NCBI GenBank assembly: GCA_030426085.1
Contig: JAUHYW010000067.1
Coordinates: forward strand, 1-60,040
Source: a bacterium
GTDB lineage: Bacteria > Myxococcota_A > Bradymonadia > UBA7976 > UBA1532
Direction of reading: 5' to 3'
Length of the DNA stretch: 60,040 nucleotides
Part shown: positions 1-7,869 of the stretch, piece after piece
Layout: each line of letters begins with the position of its first letter
Position numbering within the stretch: the stretch's first letter is position 1
The notes under the pieces: model-generated
Database searches by the model: none
Seen by the model: the letters and a program-made list of their open reading frames with translations, nothing else
What the model was told of the DNA's origin: nothing
Position numbers and translations under genes: made by a program

Positions 1-1833
1 CTCGCCGCGGCGGCCGCTGCCGCCCACGCTGCCCGGGGTGCTGTCGCCGCAGCTCCCGTGGTGTGCGCCTCCGGCGCCGCCGCTGCCGCCCCGTCCGCCG
101 GGTGATCCCGCGGCGCCGCGGGCGCCGTCGTCGTCGTCGACGCCGCCGTTGCCGCCGCCGCCGCCATGGGTCGGGCCGTCGTCGCACATCGTCTGCCCGC
201 CGCCGCCCCCGACCCGCCGATCGCAGTTCTGGAAGATGTTCGAGCTGTCCTGGGCGTCCAGCCCGCCGGTGCCCGCGGACCCGTTCTGACCGCTGCCGCC
301 GTCCTGGCCCCGCGCGCCGTCGCCGCCCCGGCCCGAGCGGATGGTGCAGTCGCGGATCGTCAGCTCAGCGCTGTCGACGACGGTCATGGCGACGCTCGCG
401 CCGCCGGGGGCCTCGTTGTCGGCGCTCTCGATGCGCACCCGCTGGATCTCGGTCGCCTGATCGACCCCCCGGGCGAAGACGGAGCGGTGCCCCCCACGGA
501 TGATGGTCTCGAGGCCGCCGTTGCGCTGCCACCCACGGGCCGCGTCGTAGCCGCCGTAGATGTTCACCCCGGGGACGAGCTCGACGGCCTCGCCGTACAG
601 CCCGTGTGAGACGTACACGTCGTGGCCCCGCTCGACCGCGAGCAGCAGGGCGGCCCCGATGCTGCGGACCGGGCTGCGACGCCCGCCGTCGGCCTCATCG
701 TCCCCCGAGGCGGCGTCCACGTACACCGCGCGGCTCGCGTCGCCGTCGATCCCATCGCAGTTGGCGTCGATGCCATCCCGATCGGGGCGATCGACGTCGC
801 TCTGGAAGAAGCACTCCACCTCGCACCCGTCGGCCGTGACGCCGTTGAGATCGACCCAGCCGGCCCGGCAAGGCCCCATGACGCAGCGCCCCTCTTCACA
901 CGCGGGCACGGCGTTGGCGAAGGTGCATCGGTTGCCGCAGCGCCCGCAGTGGTCCGGGTTGCCGGCCACGTCGTAGTCCTCGTCGGTCTCGCCGTCGCAG
1001 TCGTTGTCGAGGCCGTCGCAGTCGAACGCGTCCTCCTCGCCCTGGGTCGGCGGGTAGCGACAGTCCCAGGCGCCTTGGAGGCAGAGCGGGGCGGCCTGGG
1101 CGCAGATGCCGAGGGCGAGGCAGACCCCATCGGGGGGCAGCAGGCTCTCGTCGACCCGGAAGTCGCAGTCGTCGTCGACGCCGTTGCAGTCCTCCGACCC
1201 GCCCTCGTTGATCGCGACGTCCGTCTCGTCGCAGTCGATGCCGGCGCAGTCCGCGCCCGTCCCGTAGCCGTCCCCGTCGGGGTCGTCGCAGCCGGCGCAC
1301 AGGCCGGACTCGGGCACGCATTGCCGCGAGGACTGGCCCTCCTCGGCGGGCACGTCCTCACAGATGTAGCCCTCGGGGCAGGGCGCGTCGGTGCAGTCTT
1401 CGGCGCAGTGCATGCCCCGCCCGATGGGCAGGCAGCGGTCGGGCGGGTCGTCGCAGTCGTCATCCGACGCGCACGGCTGGCAGAGGTCGGTGATGTCGGG
1501 GATGCAGACGAAGGTGACGTCGACCCCGGCGTTGTCCAGCGACGCGCAGCGAGCGCCCGGCGGGCAGTCTTCGGGCCCGGCGCAGCGATCACTGCAGATC
1601 GAGCCCTGCTCGCTCTCGATGCACAGCCCGCTGCAGCACTCGTCGCCGGCCTGGCACGCGTCGCCATAGCGCCCGAGCGAGCAGCCGTCGATCTCCGAGT
1701 CGCGGAGCGGTTCGAAGCGTTCGAGGTCGAGCCCGGCGTCGCTCGGGGCGACCGATGTGGCGTCGGCGCAACCCAGGGCGAACCCGCAGGTGAGGGCGAG
1801 GAGGGCGGCCGGCGTGATGCGGTGGGGCTTCAT
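1..1833 (-). CDS. MopE-like repeat lipoprotein with beta-helix and Gly-rich tail (3' truncated)
   Basis: A secreted lipoprotein of which 611 residues are visible; the C-terminus runs off the left edge. Residues 1-22 form a signal peptide ending in a lipobox (CGFALGC). A Cys-rich segment follows (roughly 50-190), then acidic MopE-like repeats of the C-x-G-x-D-D-D-C-D type ([28 protein letters not shown]) that probably bind Ca2+. After these comes a DUF1565/pectin-lyase-like segment containing VNIYGGY and ETIIRGG, and from about residue 515 a Gly/Asp/Asn-rich tail that continues to the edge. Family role is unproven; such proteins are usually surface-exposed in Myxococcota. The gene at 57346-60040 is a clear paralogue with the same domain order. 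The start ATG (1831-1833) has no Shine-Dalgarno sequence but lies 8 nt from a -10-like element, so the mRNA may be leaderless. Confidence 0.85.
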   Translation of the reverse strand, partial: MKPHRITPAALLALTCGFALGCADATSVAPSDAGLDLERFEPLRDSEIDGCSLGRYGDACQAGDECCSGLCIESEQGSICSDRCAGPEDCPPGARCASLDNAGVDVTFVCIPDITDLCQPCASDDDCDDPPDRCLPIGRGMHCAEDCTDAPCPEGYICEDVPAEEGQSSRQCVPESGLCAGCDDPDGDGYGTGADCAGIDCDETDVAINEGGSEDCNGVDDDCDFRVDESLLPPDGVCLALGICAQAAPLCLQGAWDCRYPPTQGEEDAFDCDGLDNDCDGETDEDYDVAGNPDHCGRCGNRCTFANAVPACEEGRCVMGPCRAGWVDLNGVTADGCEVECFFQSDVDRPDRDGIDANCDGIDGDASRAVYVDAASGDDEADGGRRSPVRSIGAALLLAVERGHDVYVSHGLYGEAVELVPGVNIYGGYDAARGWQRNGGLETIIRGGHRSVFARGVDQATEIQRVRIESADNEAPGGASVAMTVVDSAELTIRDCTIRSGRGGDGARGQDGGSGQNGSAGTGGLDAQDSSNIFQNCDRRVGGGGGQTMCDDGPTHGGGGGNGGVDDDDGARGAAGSPGGRGGSGGAGGAHHGSCGDSTPGSVGGSGRRGE

Positions 1834-1841
1834 GGCGGGAA

Positions 1842-1869
1842 CGTATCAAGCGGGCCGAGGGGCGTTCAA
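1842..1869 (-). promoter_or_regulatory. Candidate sigma70 promoter of the left-edge lipoprotein gene
   Basis: On the minus strand, TTGAAC (1864-1869), a 16-nt spacer, then GATACG (1842-1847). Only 8 nt separate the -10-like hexamer from the ATG at 1833, so transcription would begin at or next to the start codon. The rest of 1870-2045 shows no other recognisable element. Confidence 0.4.
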
Positions 1870-2045
1870 CGGCCCGTCAGGCCGAACGACGGCGGCGCCC
1901 GATGCGCCGCCGCCACCCGAATCGGGCTGCCGCCGTCGAGCGGCGCTCCCCACGCCGACCGACAGGGGCATGATGGGCCAATGGGGCGGGATCGGTTCAA
2001 GCCGCGCCGCAACCGCACTCGGTGCAACGCTTTTGTGAGTGACTG

Positions 2046-3104
2046 TCAGTGGGAGCCCGCGTCCCTGAAGGCTTCGAGCAGGGCTCGGCGCTCGCTGTCG
2101 AGCGCGGTCGGGATCTGCACCACCACCCGCAGGTGCATGTCGCCCCGCCGGGCCCGGCCCCGCTCGACCGAGGGCAGACCCTTGCCCCTCAGCTTCACCA
2201 GCGTCCCGGGCTGGGTGCCGGGCTCGATGTGCAGCGTCTCGGTGCCGTCGAGCGTCTCGAACTCGACCTCGTCGCCGAGGCAGGCCTGGACCATGTCGAT
2301 CTCGACCTCGCCGAGCAGCTCGGTGCCGTGGCGCTCGAAGCGCGGGTGGTCGGAGACCGTGATGACCACGTAGAGATCACCCGGCGGACCGCCCGGGTTC
2401 GACGATCGCTGCCCCTTGCCGCTGACCCGCAGCTTCATGCCGTGGTCGATGCCCGCCGGGATGCGGACCTTGACCCGGTCGGAGATCTGCTTGCCGCCCG
2501 TACCCCGGCACGCCCCGCACGGGTTGGCGACGACGCGCCCCTCACCGCGGCACCGGGGGCAGGCCGTGCGCATGGTGATGAAGCCCCGGTTGACCGCGAC
2601 CTGACCCTGCCCCCCGCAGGTCTGGCACGTCGTCGGCTCGCTGCCCTCCGCCGCGCCGCTGCCGTCGCAGGTGTCGCAGTCGACGGTGCGGGGGATGTCC
2701 ACCTCCCGCTCGATGCCGGTGAGGCAATCGGCCAGCGTCAGCTCCATGTGCATCCGCAGGTCGGCCCCCCGCGACACCCGCCGCCGGCCCCCGCCGCCGA
2801 AGCCTCCGAAGAGATCGCCGAACAGATCTCCGAACTGGCTGAAGATGTCGCCGATGTCGGAGAAGCCGCTGAAGCCCTGGTTCTCGAGGCCCTTCTTGCC
2901 GTAGCGGTCGTAGATCTGGCGCTTCTGATCGTCCGACAGCACCTCGTAGGCTTCGCTGATCGCCTTGAACCGCTCCTCGGCCTCGGCGTCGCCCGGGTTG
3001 CGATCCGGGTGATACTGCATGGCCTGCTTGCGATACGCCTTCTTCAGCGTGCGTGCGTCGGCGTCGCGGGACACACCGAGCAGTTCGTAGTAGTCGTCGG
3101 GCAT
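2046..3104 (-). CDS. dnaJ: Chaperone protein DnaJ (type I Hsp40)
   Basis: Co-chaperone that delivers unfolded clients to DnaK and stimulates its ATPase. The 352 residues contain a J domain (1-70) with the HPD motif at 32-34, a short G/F linker ([11 protein letters not shown]), and four zinc-finger CxxCxGxG-type repeats ([32 protein letters not shown]). The substrate-binding beta domains follow. It is slightly shorter than the 376-residue E. coli protein. I chose the ATG at 3102-3104 because [10 protein letters not shown] is the canonical N-terminus; the reading frame stays open for 87 more codons upstream without homologous sequence. No dnaK or grpE is present. A strong TTGACA promoter lies just upstream and is divergent from serA. 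Confidence 0.97.
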   Translation of the reverse strand: MPDDYYELLGVSRDADARTLKKAYRKQAMQYHPDRNPGDAEAEERFKAISEAYEVLSDDQKRQIYDRYGKKGLENQGFSGFSDIGDIFSQFGDLFGDLFGGFGGGGRRRVSRGADLRMHMELTLADCLTGIEREVDIPRTVDCDTCDGSGAAEGSEPTTCQTCGGQGQVAVNRGFITMRTACPRCRGEGRVVANPCGACRGTGGKQISDRVKVRIPAGIDHGMKLRVSGKGQRSSNPGGPPGDLYVVITVSDHPRFERHGTELLGEVEIDMVQACLGDEVEFETLDGTETLHIEPGTQPGTLVKLRGKGLPSVERGRARRGDMHLRVVVQIPTALDSERRALLEAFRDAGSH

Positions 3105-3139
3105 CGGTCTCTCGGCTCGTCTGCGGGGATTGTCGGCCG

Positions 3140-3167
3140 AGACTAGGCACGCGCCGCGGCTTGTCAA
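3140..3167 (-). promoter_or_regulatory. Promoter of dnaJ (TTGACA - 16 nt - TAGTCT)
   Basis: A perfect -35 TTGACA on the minus strand (3162-3167), a 16-nt spacer, and TAGTCT (3140-3145), placing the start about 30 nt upstream of the dnaJ ATG. No CIRCE-type repeat was seen. On the plus strand, TTGTGC (3213-3218), 15 nt and GATACT (3234-3239) is a weaker candidate for serA. Confidence 0.6.
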
Positions 3168-3276
3168 CCGCCCGCCGGGAGACGGGGGACATCCGCGGCC
3201 TCGGGGGGCCGCTTGTGCGGCGTCCGGCCATCTGATACTGCCGACTCCACCGTCGAGTGCACGCTGGAGGCGATCC

Positions 3277-4896
3277 ATGACCCGAATCCTGGTGGCCGAT
3301 ACGCTGTCGTCCGGCGCCGTCGAGGTGCTGGCCGCGACGCCCGGTTTCTCGGTGGACGTCCGCACGGGGCTGTCGGCGGAGGCCCTCGCCGCGATCGTCG
3401 GCGACTACGACGCGATCCTGGTGCGCCGCCCGACCCGGATCGACGCGCCGGTCATCGCGGCCGCCGAGCGCCTGCGCATGATCGGGCGCGCGGGCATCGC
3501 GACCGACAACGTGGACGTCGAGGCCGCCACCCGCCGGGGGGTGGTGGTGATGAACACGCCCTTCGGCAACGCCACGACGGTCGCCGAGCACGCGATCGGG
3601 CTCGTCTTCGCCCTGGCCCGCTCGCTGCCCCGGGCGGCGGCGTCGATGGCTCGCGGGGAGTGGGCTCAGGCGTCCCTCGAGGGGCGGCAGCTCGCAGGCA
3701 AGACGCTGGGCATCATCGGGCTGGGCACCGTCGGCCGGCTCGTCGCGCGCCGGGGGCAGGGCCTGGACATGACCGTCATCGGCTTCGATCCGTGGGTCGA
3801 CGCGGTCGACGTGCAACGCCAGATCGACATCGACGTCGTCAGCTTCGCCGAGCTGTTCGCCCGGGCCGACTTCATCTCGCTGCACGTCCCCCACACCGAC
3901 CGCACCCATCACTTCATCGGCGAGGCGGCCTTCGTCGCGATGAAGCGCGACGCCTGCCTGATCAACTGCGCCCGGGGCGGGCTCATCGACGAGCTGGCGC
4001 TCGAGAAGGCGCTCGACGCGGGCGAGATCGGCGGGGCCGCCCTGGATGTGTTCGAAGAGATGCCGCCCCCGGCGGATCATCCGCTGCGGCGGCATCCGCG
4101 GGTCATCGCCACGCCCCACCTGAGCGCGCAGACGCCCGAGGCCCTCGAAGCGGTCTCCCGCCAGCTCGTGGCCCAGACCCGGGACTTCTTCCTCGACGGG
4201 GTCGTGGCCCACGCCGTCAACAGCCCCCGGCTCACCCTCGAGCAGATCAAGCGCCTGGCGCCGCACCTCGACCTCGCAGCGCGGATCGCGACCATCGCCG
4301 GGCAGTTCGTCGGGCCGGATCTGAAGAGCGTGCGTCTGGTGGCCGCCGGCGACTTCGATCCCGATGATCTCGAGCCGCTCGAGGCCCACATGCTCGGCGC
4401 GCTGCTCGAAGCGAGCCGGGGTGAGCCGGTGCCGCCCGTGGCGGCGCGGGTGATCGCCCGGGATCAGGGGATCCACATCGAGACCGTGGCCCGGGACGGG
4501 GAGACCGACTTCAGCAACCTCATCCGGGTCGAGGTGCGGGGCGCCGACGGCGCGCGCCGCTGCATCGAAGGGGCGGTCTTCGGTCGACGGGAGCTGAGGG
4601 TGGTCGGCGTGGACGGGCACCGGCTGGATCTGGTGCCCGAGGGGCACATCCTGGCGATCCGCAATCACAACCGACCCGGGGTCATCGGGGCGGTCGGCAC
4701 GACGCTCGGGCGCCACGGCATCAACGTCGCGCGCATGGCCCTCGGGCTGCGCGGCGCCGACGACGAGGCGCTGGCGCTGTGGTGCACCGACACCGGCGTC
4801 GGCGATGACGTGCTGACGGAGCTGCGTGGGCTGGAGGGGATCGCCGACATCCGGCGGATCGAGCTGCCCCTGGTGGATGCTGCCCCTGGTGGATGA
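3277..4896 (+). CDS. serA: D-3-phosphoglycerate dehydrogenase (long form, ACT domain)
   Basis: Oxidises 3-phosphoglycerate to 3-phosphohydroxypyruvate with NAD+, the first step of serine synthesis. The 539 residues have the long-type layout: an N-terminal substrate domain, a Rossmann NAD domain with [13 protein letters not shown] and a following acidic FDPW, and the catalytic triad in [11 protein letters not shown] (Arg), DVFEEMPP (Glu) and [11 protein letters not shown] (His). The allosteric substrate-binding domain and a C-terminal ACT domain ([20 protein letters not shown]) follow, the latter normally sensing serine. The ATG at 3277 has GGAGG 8 nt upstream, which decides it against longer in-frame starts. 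It is divergent from dnaJ and convergent with the coiled-coil gene, with a perfect hairpin between. Confidence 0.96.
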   Translation: MTRILVADTLSSGAVEVLAATPGFSVDVRTGLSAEALAAIVGDYDAILVRRPTRIDAPVIAAAERLRMIGRAGIATDNVDVEAATRRGVVVMNTPFGNATTVAEHAIGLVFALARSLPRAAASMARGEWAQASLEGRQLAGKTLGIIGLGTVGRLVARRGQGLDMTVIGFDPWVDAVDVQRQIDIDVVSFAELFARADFISLHVPHTDRTHHFIGEAAFVAMKRDACLINCARGGLIDELALEKALDAGEIGGAALDVFEEMPPPADHPLRRHPRVIATPHLSAQTPEALEAVSRQLVAQTRDFFLDGVVAHAVNSPRLTLEQIKRLAPHLDLAARIATIAGQFVGPDLKSVRLVAAGDFDPDDLEPLEAHMLGALLEASRGEPVPPVAARVIARDQGIHIETVARDGETDFSNLIRVEVRGADGARRCIEGAVFGRRELRVVGVDGHRLDLVPEGHILAIRNHNRPGVIGAVGTTLGRHGINVARMALGLRGADDEALALWCTDTGVGDDVLTELRGLEGIADIRRIELPLVDAAPGG

Positions 4897-4975
4897 ATCA
4901 GTCAGGGGCGCGGGCGCGGTAGGCGATTCACGGGGTGGGCGCGGGCGTGGGAGGCCATTCACGGGGTCGGGAGGG

Positions 4976-5007
4976 GCGTCGACGTCGCGGGCCGGCGACG
5001 TCGACGC
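4976..5007. terminator. Perfect 13-bp hairpin between convergent genes
   Basis: GCGTCGACGTCGC at 4976-4988 and its exact reverse complement at 4995-5007 flank a 6-nt loop. It sits between the serA stop (4896) and the stop of the convergent gene (5016). There is no T-tract on either side, so it is either a bidirectional transcript-end structure or a non-canonical terminator typical of GC-rich genomes. Confidence 0.55.
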
Positions 5008-5015
5008 TGCCGGAC

Positions 5016-5720
5016 TCAGCGGCCGCGGCGGTGCCCCCGGTCGCCGCGATGGCCGCGGTCGCTCCGCCGGCTGCGGTTCGGCTTCGCCCGCCGGCTGCGG
5101 TTCGGCTTCGCGGGCCGGTAGCTGCTGCCGCGCGGCACGTAGGCGTCACCCCGGGGGCGATAGGCCGCCGGTCGGGTCGCCGGGACGCGGCGGGCCGGGC
5201 GATAGTGGCGGGCCGGCGGGTGGCCGCGGTAGTAGCGGTGATAGTGCGGGTGGCGATGCCAGGCCAGCCGGGCCCGGCGCTCGGCGGCCCGCGCCCGGGC
5301 CTCCGCCCGGCGGGCGGCCTCGAGGCGGCGCTGCGCGTCGCGGTAGCGCTGGCGCTCGCTGCGGATGACGATGCGCAGATCACCCAGCTCGATGCGCAGG
5401 CGGCGGGCGCGCTCGGAGGCGCGTCGGGCCCGCCGCCGATCGGACCGGCGCTCGGCGATCCGCGCCTCCCGCTCGGCCTCGGCGGCCCGGCGCTCGGCAT
5501 CGGCGGCCCGTCGCTCCGCGTCCGCCGCCCGCTCCCGGGCCTCGTCGTGCCGACGCTCGGCGCGGGTCCGGTCGCGCTCGTTGCGGTCCAGCTCGGCCAC
5601 GGCGGCGTCGGCCCGGTCGCGGAGTTGATCGTGTTCGGTGGATGCCGGGCGGGCAGAGGCTGCCAGCGGGACGGCGAGGGTGAGGGTGAAGAGGGCGGCC
5701 AGGGTCTTCAGGCGCTTCAT
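5016..5720 (-). CDS. Secreted coiled-coil protein with Arg/His/Tyr-rich tail
   Basis: No family recognised. The 234-residue product starts with a signal peptide (MKRLKTLAALFTLTLAVPLAASA). Residues 25-150 are one long charged coiled coil of Ala/Glu/Arg heptads, including repeated AADAERRAA units. The tail is basic and aromatic (WHRHPHYHRYYRGH), followed by a tandem AKPNRSRR duplication and RGHRGD repeats. It is probably periplasmic and may bind polyanions or metal, but that is inference from composition. The ATG at 5718-5720 is fixed by an excellent AAAGGAGG site. The DNA encoding the tail carries 24-bp tandem copies near 5085-5130, so this end is prone to length change. Confidence 0.75.
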   Translation of the reverse strand: MKRLKTLAALFTLTLAVPLAASARPASTEHDQLRDRADAAVAELDRNERDRTRAERRHDEARERAADAERRAADAERRAAEAEREARIAERRSDRRRARRASERARRLRIELGDLRIVIRSERQRYRDAQRRLEAARRAEARARAAERRARLAWHRHPHYHRYYRGHPPARHYRPARRVPATRPAAYRPRGDAYVPRGSSYRPAKPNRSRRAKPNRSRRSDRGHRGDRGHRRGR

Positions 5721-5875
5721 GGGAGCCTCCTTTGTGGGCAACGCCCGTTCTCTCGGGCGGGTTCGGTCGGCACGACGAGGCCTCCCGGCTCCCATTCAGA
5801 AAAAATTCTCGGGTGGCCCCGTCGCCGCAGGCTCGACGCACGCTCGCTGTGCATCCGCCCTCGGAGACGGGTAGG

Positions 5876-7162
5876 ATGCGGCCGATGAGAACGCTGCCCA
5901 CCGCCTCCCTGGTCCTGTGCGCCGTGCTCGCGGGCGGCCTACCCTCGCGCGCGCTCGCCGAGCCGAGGCCGACAGCGGTGGATCCGGACGCCGCGCTCCG
6001 GGGCGCGATCCGCAGCGAGCCGGGCGAGGCCGAGCACTACGAGGCGCTCGGGCGGGCGCAGTTGAAGCGCCGCGACTTCGACGGGGCCATCGCGACCTAC
6101 CGAGCGCTGGTCGAGCGGGTGCCGGCGTACGCCCGCGGGCGCTATCGGCTGGCGTTCGCGCTGCGCAAGGCCGGCCGGTTCGACGAGGCGGCGGCGGCAT
6201 ACCGCGCCTACGTCACCGCCGCTCCGGAGGATCCCGACGGATACTTCGGGCTCGCGCGCACGCTGGAGAAGCTCGCTCGCCCGGCCGAGGCCCGCGACGC
6301 GTACGCCCGCTACGTCGAGATCGAGACCCGGCCCTCCGAGGCGAAGTGGGTCGAGCGGGCCCGACGCCGGATCGCGGAGATCGACGCCGCGCAGGCAGCG
6401 CCCGAACCCGAAACCACCGCGGCGGCGCCCCCGGCGAGGGCCCCGACCCCGACGAGCCCGGCCCCGCCGACCTCGCCGCCACGGCCCATCGAGGACGCGG
6501 CGCCGGCATCCGGTGGCGGTGAGCTGCTCGCCGACTCTCCGATCGACCGGCGGGCGGCGGCGGTCGATCCGGACGCTGCGTTCGCCGCGAAGCGCTACGC
6601 CGAGGCGGCGGCCGGCTATCTCGCCCGGGTCGAGGCCCGACCCGACGCCGTGGGGCTGCACTACAAGGCCGCGGTGGCGGCCGCCCTGGCGGGTGATCCG
6701 GTGACGGCGCGCCGGGCTGCGCTCGCGGCCGCGCGGACGAACCCCGGGTGGGCCCCGCCGGAGCGGGTCTCGCGGATCATGAGCGCCGAGATCGCCCGGA
6801 TGCGTCGCCCCGACGAGCCGGGCGCCGCGCAGGCGATGCGCGACGGGCGACTGCGCACGGCGGCCCGGCTGGCGCTCGACGCGGAGGCCGCCGACCAGGG
6901 CTCGCTGCATTGGATCCGAGGGCGCGCGCTGGCCCGGTCCGGCCGCTACGACGAGGCGCTCGACGCGCTCAAGCAGGCGGCGGCGCGATATCCGGCCGAT
7001 CCGAATCTCTGGGCCGAGCTGAGCATCGTCTCTGCCAGGCGAGGTGACACCGCAGCGGCGCAGCGCTTCCTGGCCATCGCCGCCGCCGTCGCGCCGGGCG
7101 GTCACCCCCTGGCCGGCGCGCCCCCCAGGCCCGCCCAACCCACTTCGGTCGAGGCACCATGA
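5876..7162 (+). CDS. Secreted TPR-repeat protein
   Basis: A 428-residue protein with a signal peptide (LVLCAVLAGGLPSRALA) and two blocks of tetratricopeptide repeats. Block one (about 40-170) has canonical helices such as HYEALGRAQLKRRDFDGAI and GRYRLAFALRKAGRFDEAA. A Pro/Ala/Thr-rich linker (about 175-220) leads to block two, ending in SLHWIRGRALARSGRYDEAL and a Pro-rich tail. It is likely a periplasmic scaffold; the partner is unknown. Two ATGs lie 9 nt apart (5876, 5885). The first is preceded by GGAG at a 9-nt spacing and is preferred, although TAGGAT at 5872-5877 could be a -10 element driving a leaderless transcript from 5885. Its stop overlaps the next start (ATGA), so the two are translationally coupled. 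Confidence 0.8.
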   Translation: MRPMRTLPTASLVLCAVLAGGLPSRALAEPRPTAVDPDAALRGAIRSEPGEAEHYEALGRAQLKRRDFDGAIATYRALVERVPAYARGRYRLAFALRKAGRFDEAAAAYRAYVTAAPEDPDGYFGLARTLEKLARPAEARDAYARYVEIETRPSEAKWVERARRRIAEIDAAQAAPEPETTAAAPPARAPTPTSPAPPTSPPRPIEDAAPASGGGELLADSPIDRRAAAVDPDAAFAAKRYAEAAAGYLARVEARPDAVGLHYKAAVAAALAGDPVTARRAALAAARTNPGWAPPERVSRIMSAEIARMRRPDEPGAAQAMRDGRLRTAARLALDAEAADQGSLHWIRGRALARSGRYDEALDALKQAAARYPADPNLWAELSIVSARRGDTAAAQRFLAIAAAVAPGGHPLAGAPPRPAQPTSVEAP

Positions 7163-7752
7163 AGGACGACAGTCGACCCCCCGAGGACGAACCGCAGGAG
7201 GAGGAGCCCGGCGCCCGCCGGCCCCGAGAGAAGCTGCTCGCCGGCCTCGTGCGCAAGGCGATCAGCCAGGGGGTGGAGGCGATCAGCGACGACAAGACCC
7301 GGGACGCGATCGTCGCCGAGGTGCTGCGCAAGGCGCGGCAGACGGGGCACCTCGTCGTCGACACGACCGAGGACTCGGTGCGCCGCCTGGTCGGTGATCT
7401 GCCGCTGCCCAAAGAGGTCGTCGATCGCATCGTCGCCCGGTTCGACGACTACAAGGTCGACGTGCTCGAGGCGGTGAAGGAAGAGCTGCACGACTTCCTC
7501 GATCGCATCGATCTGGGGCACGAGCTGCAGAAGGCGCTGACCAGCCTCTCGCTCGAGGTGAGCACCGAGATCCGGTTCATCCCCAACGACAAGAAGGTCG
7601 GGCGGGTCAAGGCGGACGTGAAGTCGAAGACCCGGGTCCGGCGCACCGGCCCGCGGCGTCGGCGGAAGGACGGCGACGCGAAGGACGGCGACGCGAGGGA
7701 CGGAGACGAGGCCTCGGCGGGCGACGCACAGACCGACGACGCCGAGACGTAG
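7159..7752 (+). CDS. Conserved-looking hypothetical protein, acidic ends
   Basis: Not recognised. The 197-residue protein is soluble and has no signal peptide. The first 25 residues are acidic (PPEDEPQEEEPGARR), and a helical middle (25-125) includes KEVVDRIVARFDDYKVDVLE and a short predicted beta segment SLEVSTEIRFIPND. A basic stretch (TRVRRTGPRRRRK) precedes a degenerate DGDAKDGDARDGDE tail. Charge pattern suggests a nucleic-acid or membrane-associated helical protein, but nothing proves it. It starts inside the stop codon of the TPR gene (ATGA at 7159-7162), so both are made from one mRNA. Confidence 0.7.
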   Translation: MKDDSRPPEDEPQEEEPGARRPREKLLAGLVRKAISQGVEAISDDKTRDAIVAEVLRKARQTGHLVVDTTEDSVRRLVGDLPLPKEVVDRIVARFDDYKVDVLEAVKEELHDFLDRIDLGHELQKALTSLSLEVSTEIRFIPNDKKVGRVKADVKSKTRVRRTGPRRRRKDGDAKDGDARDGDEASAGDAQTDDAET

Positions 7753-7809
7753 CCCGCGCTGATGGCCGGGGCGATGCCCGAGCGGGTCGCCTCGGGCGCC
7801 GGGCACCGA

Positions 7810-7839
7810 TTGACCGCGCGGATCCGTTTCGGTTAGAAG
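7810..7839 (+). promoter_or_regulatory. Candidate promoter of ppdK (TTGACC - 18 nt - TAGAAG)
   Basis: TTGACC at 7810-7815 and TAGAAG at 7834-7839 lie in the 117-bp gap before the pyruvate phosphate dikinase gene, giving a 5' leader of about 24 nt. The downstream genes to 17752 are tightly packed and may share this promoter. Confidence 0.5.
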
Positions 7840-7869
7840 ACTGCGACTTCCACCGACCCCGGGAATGGC

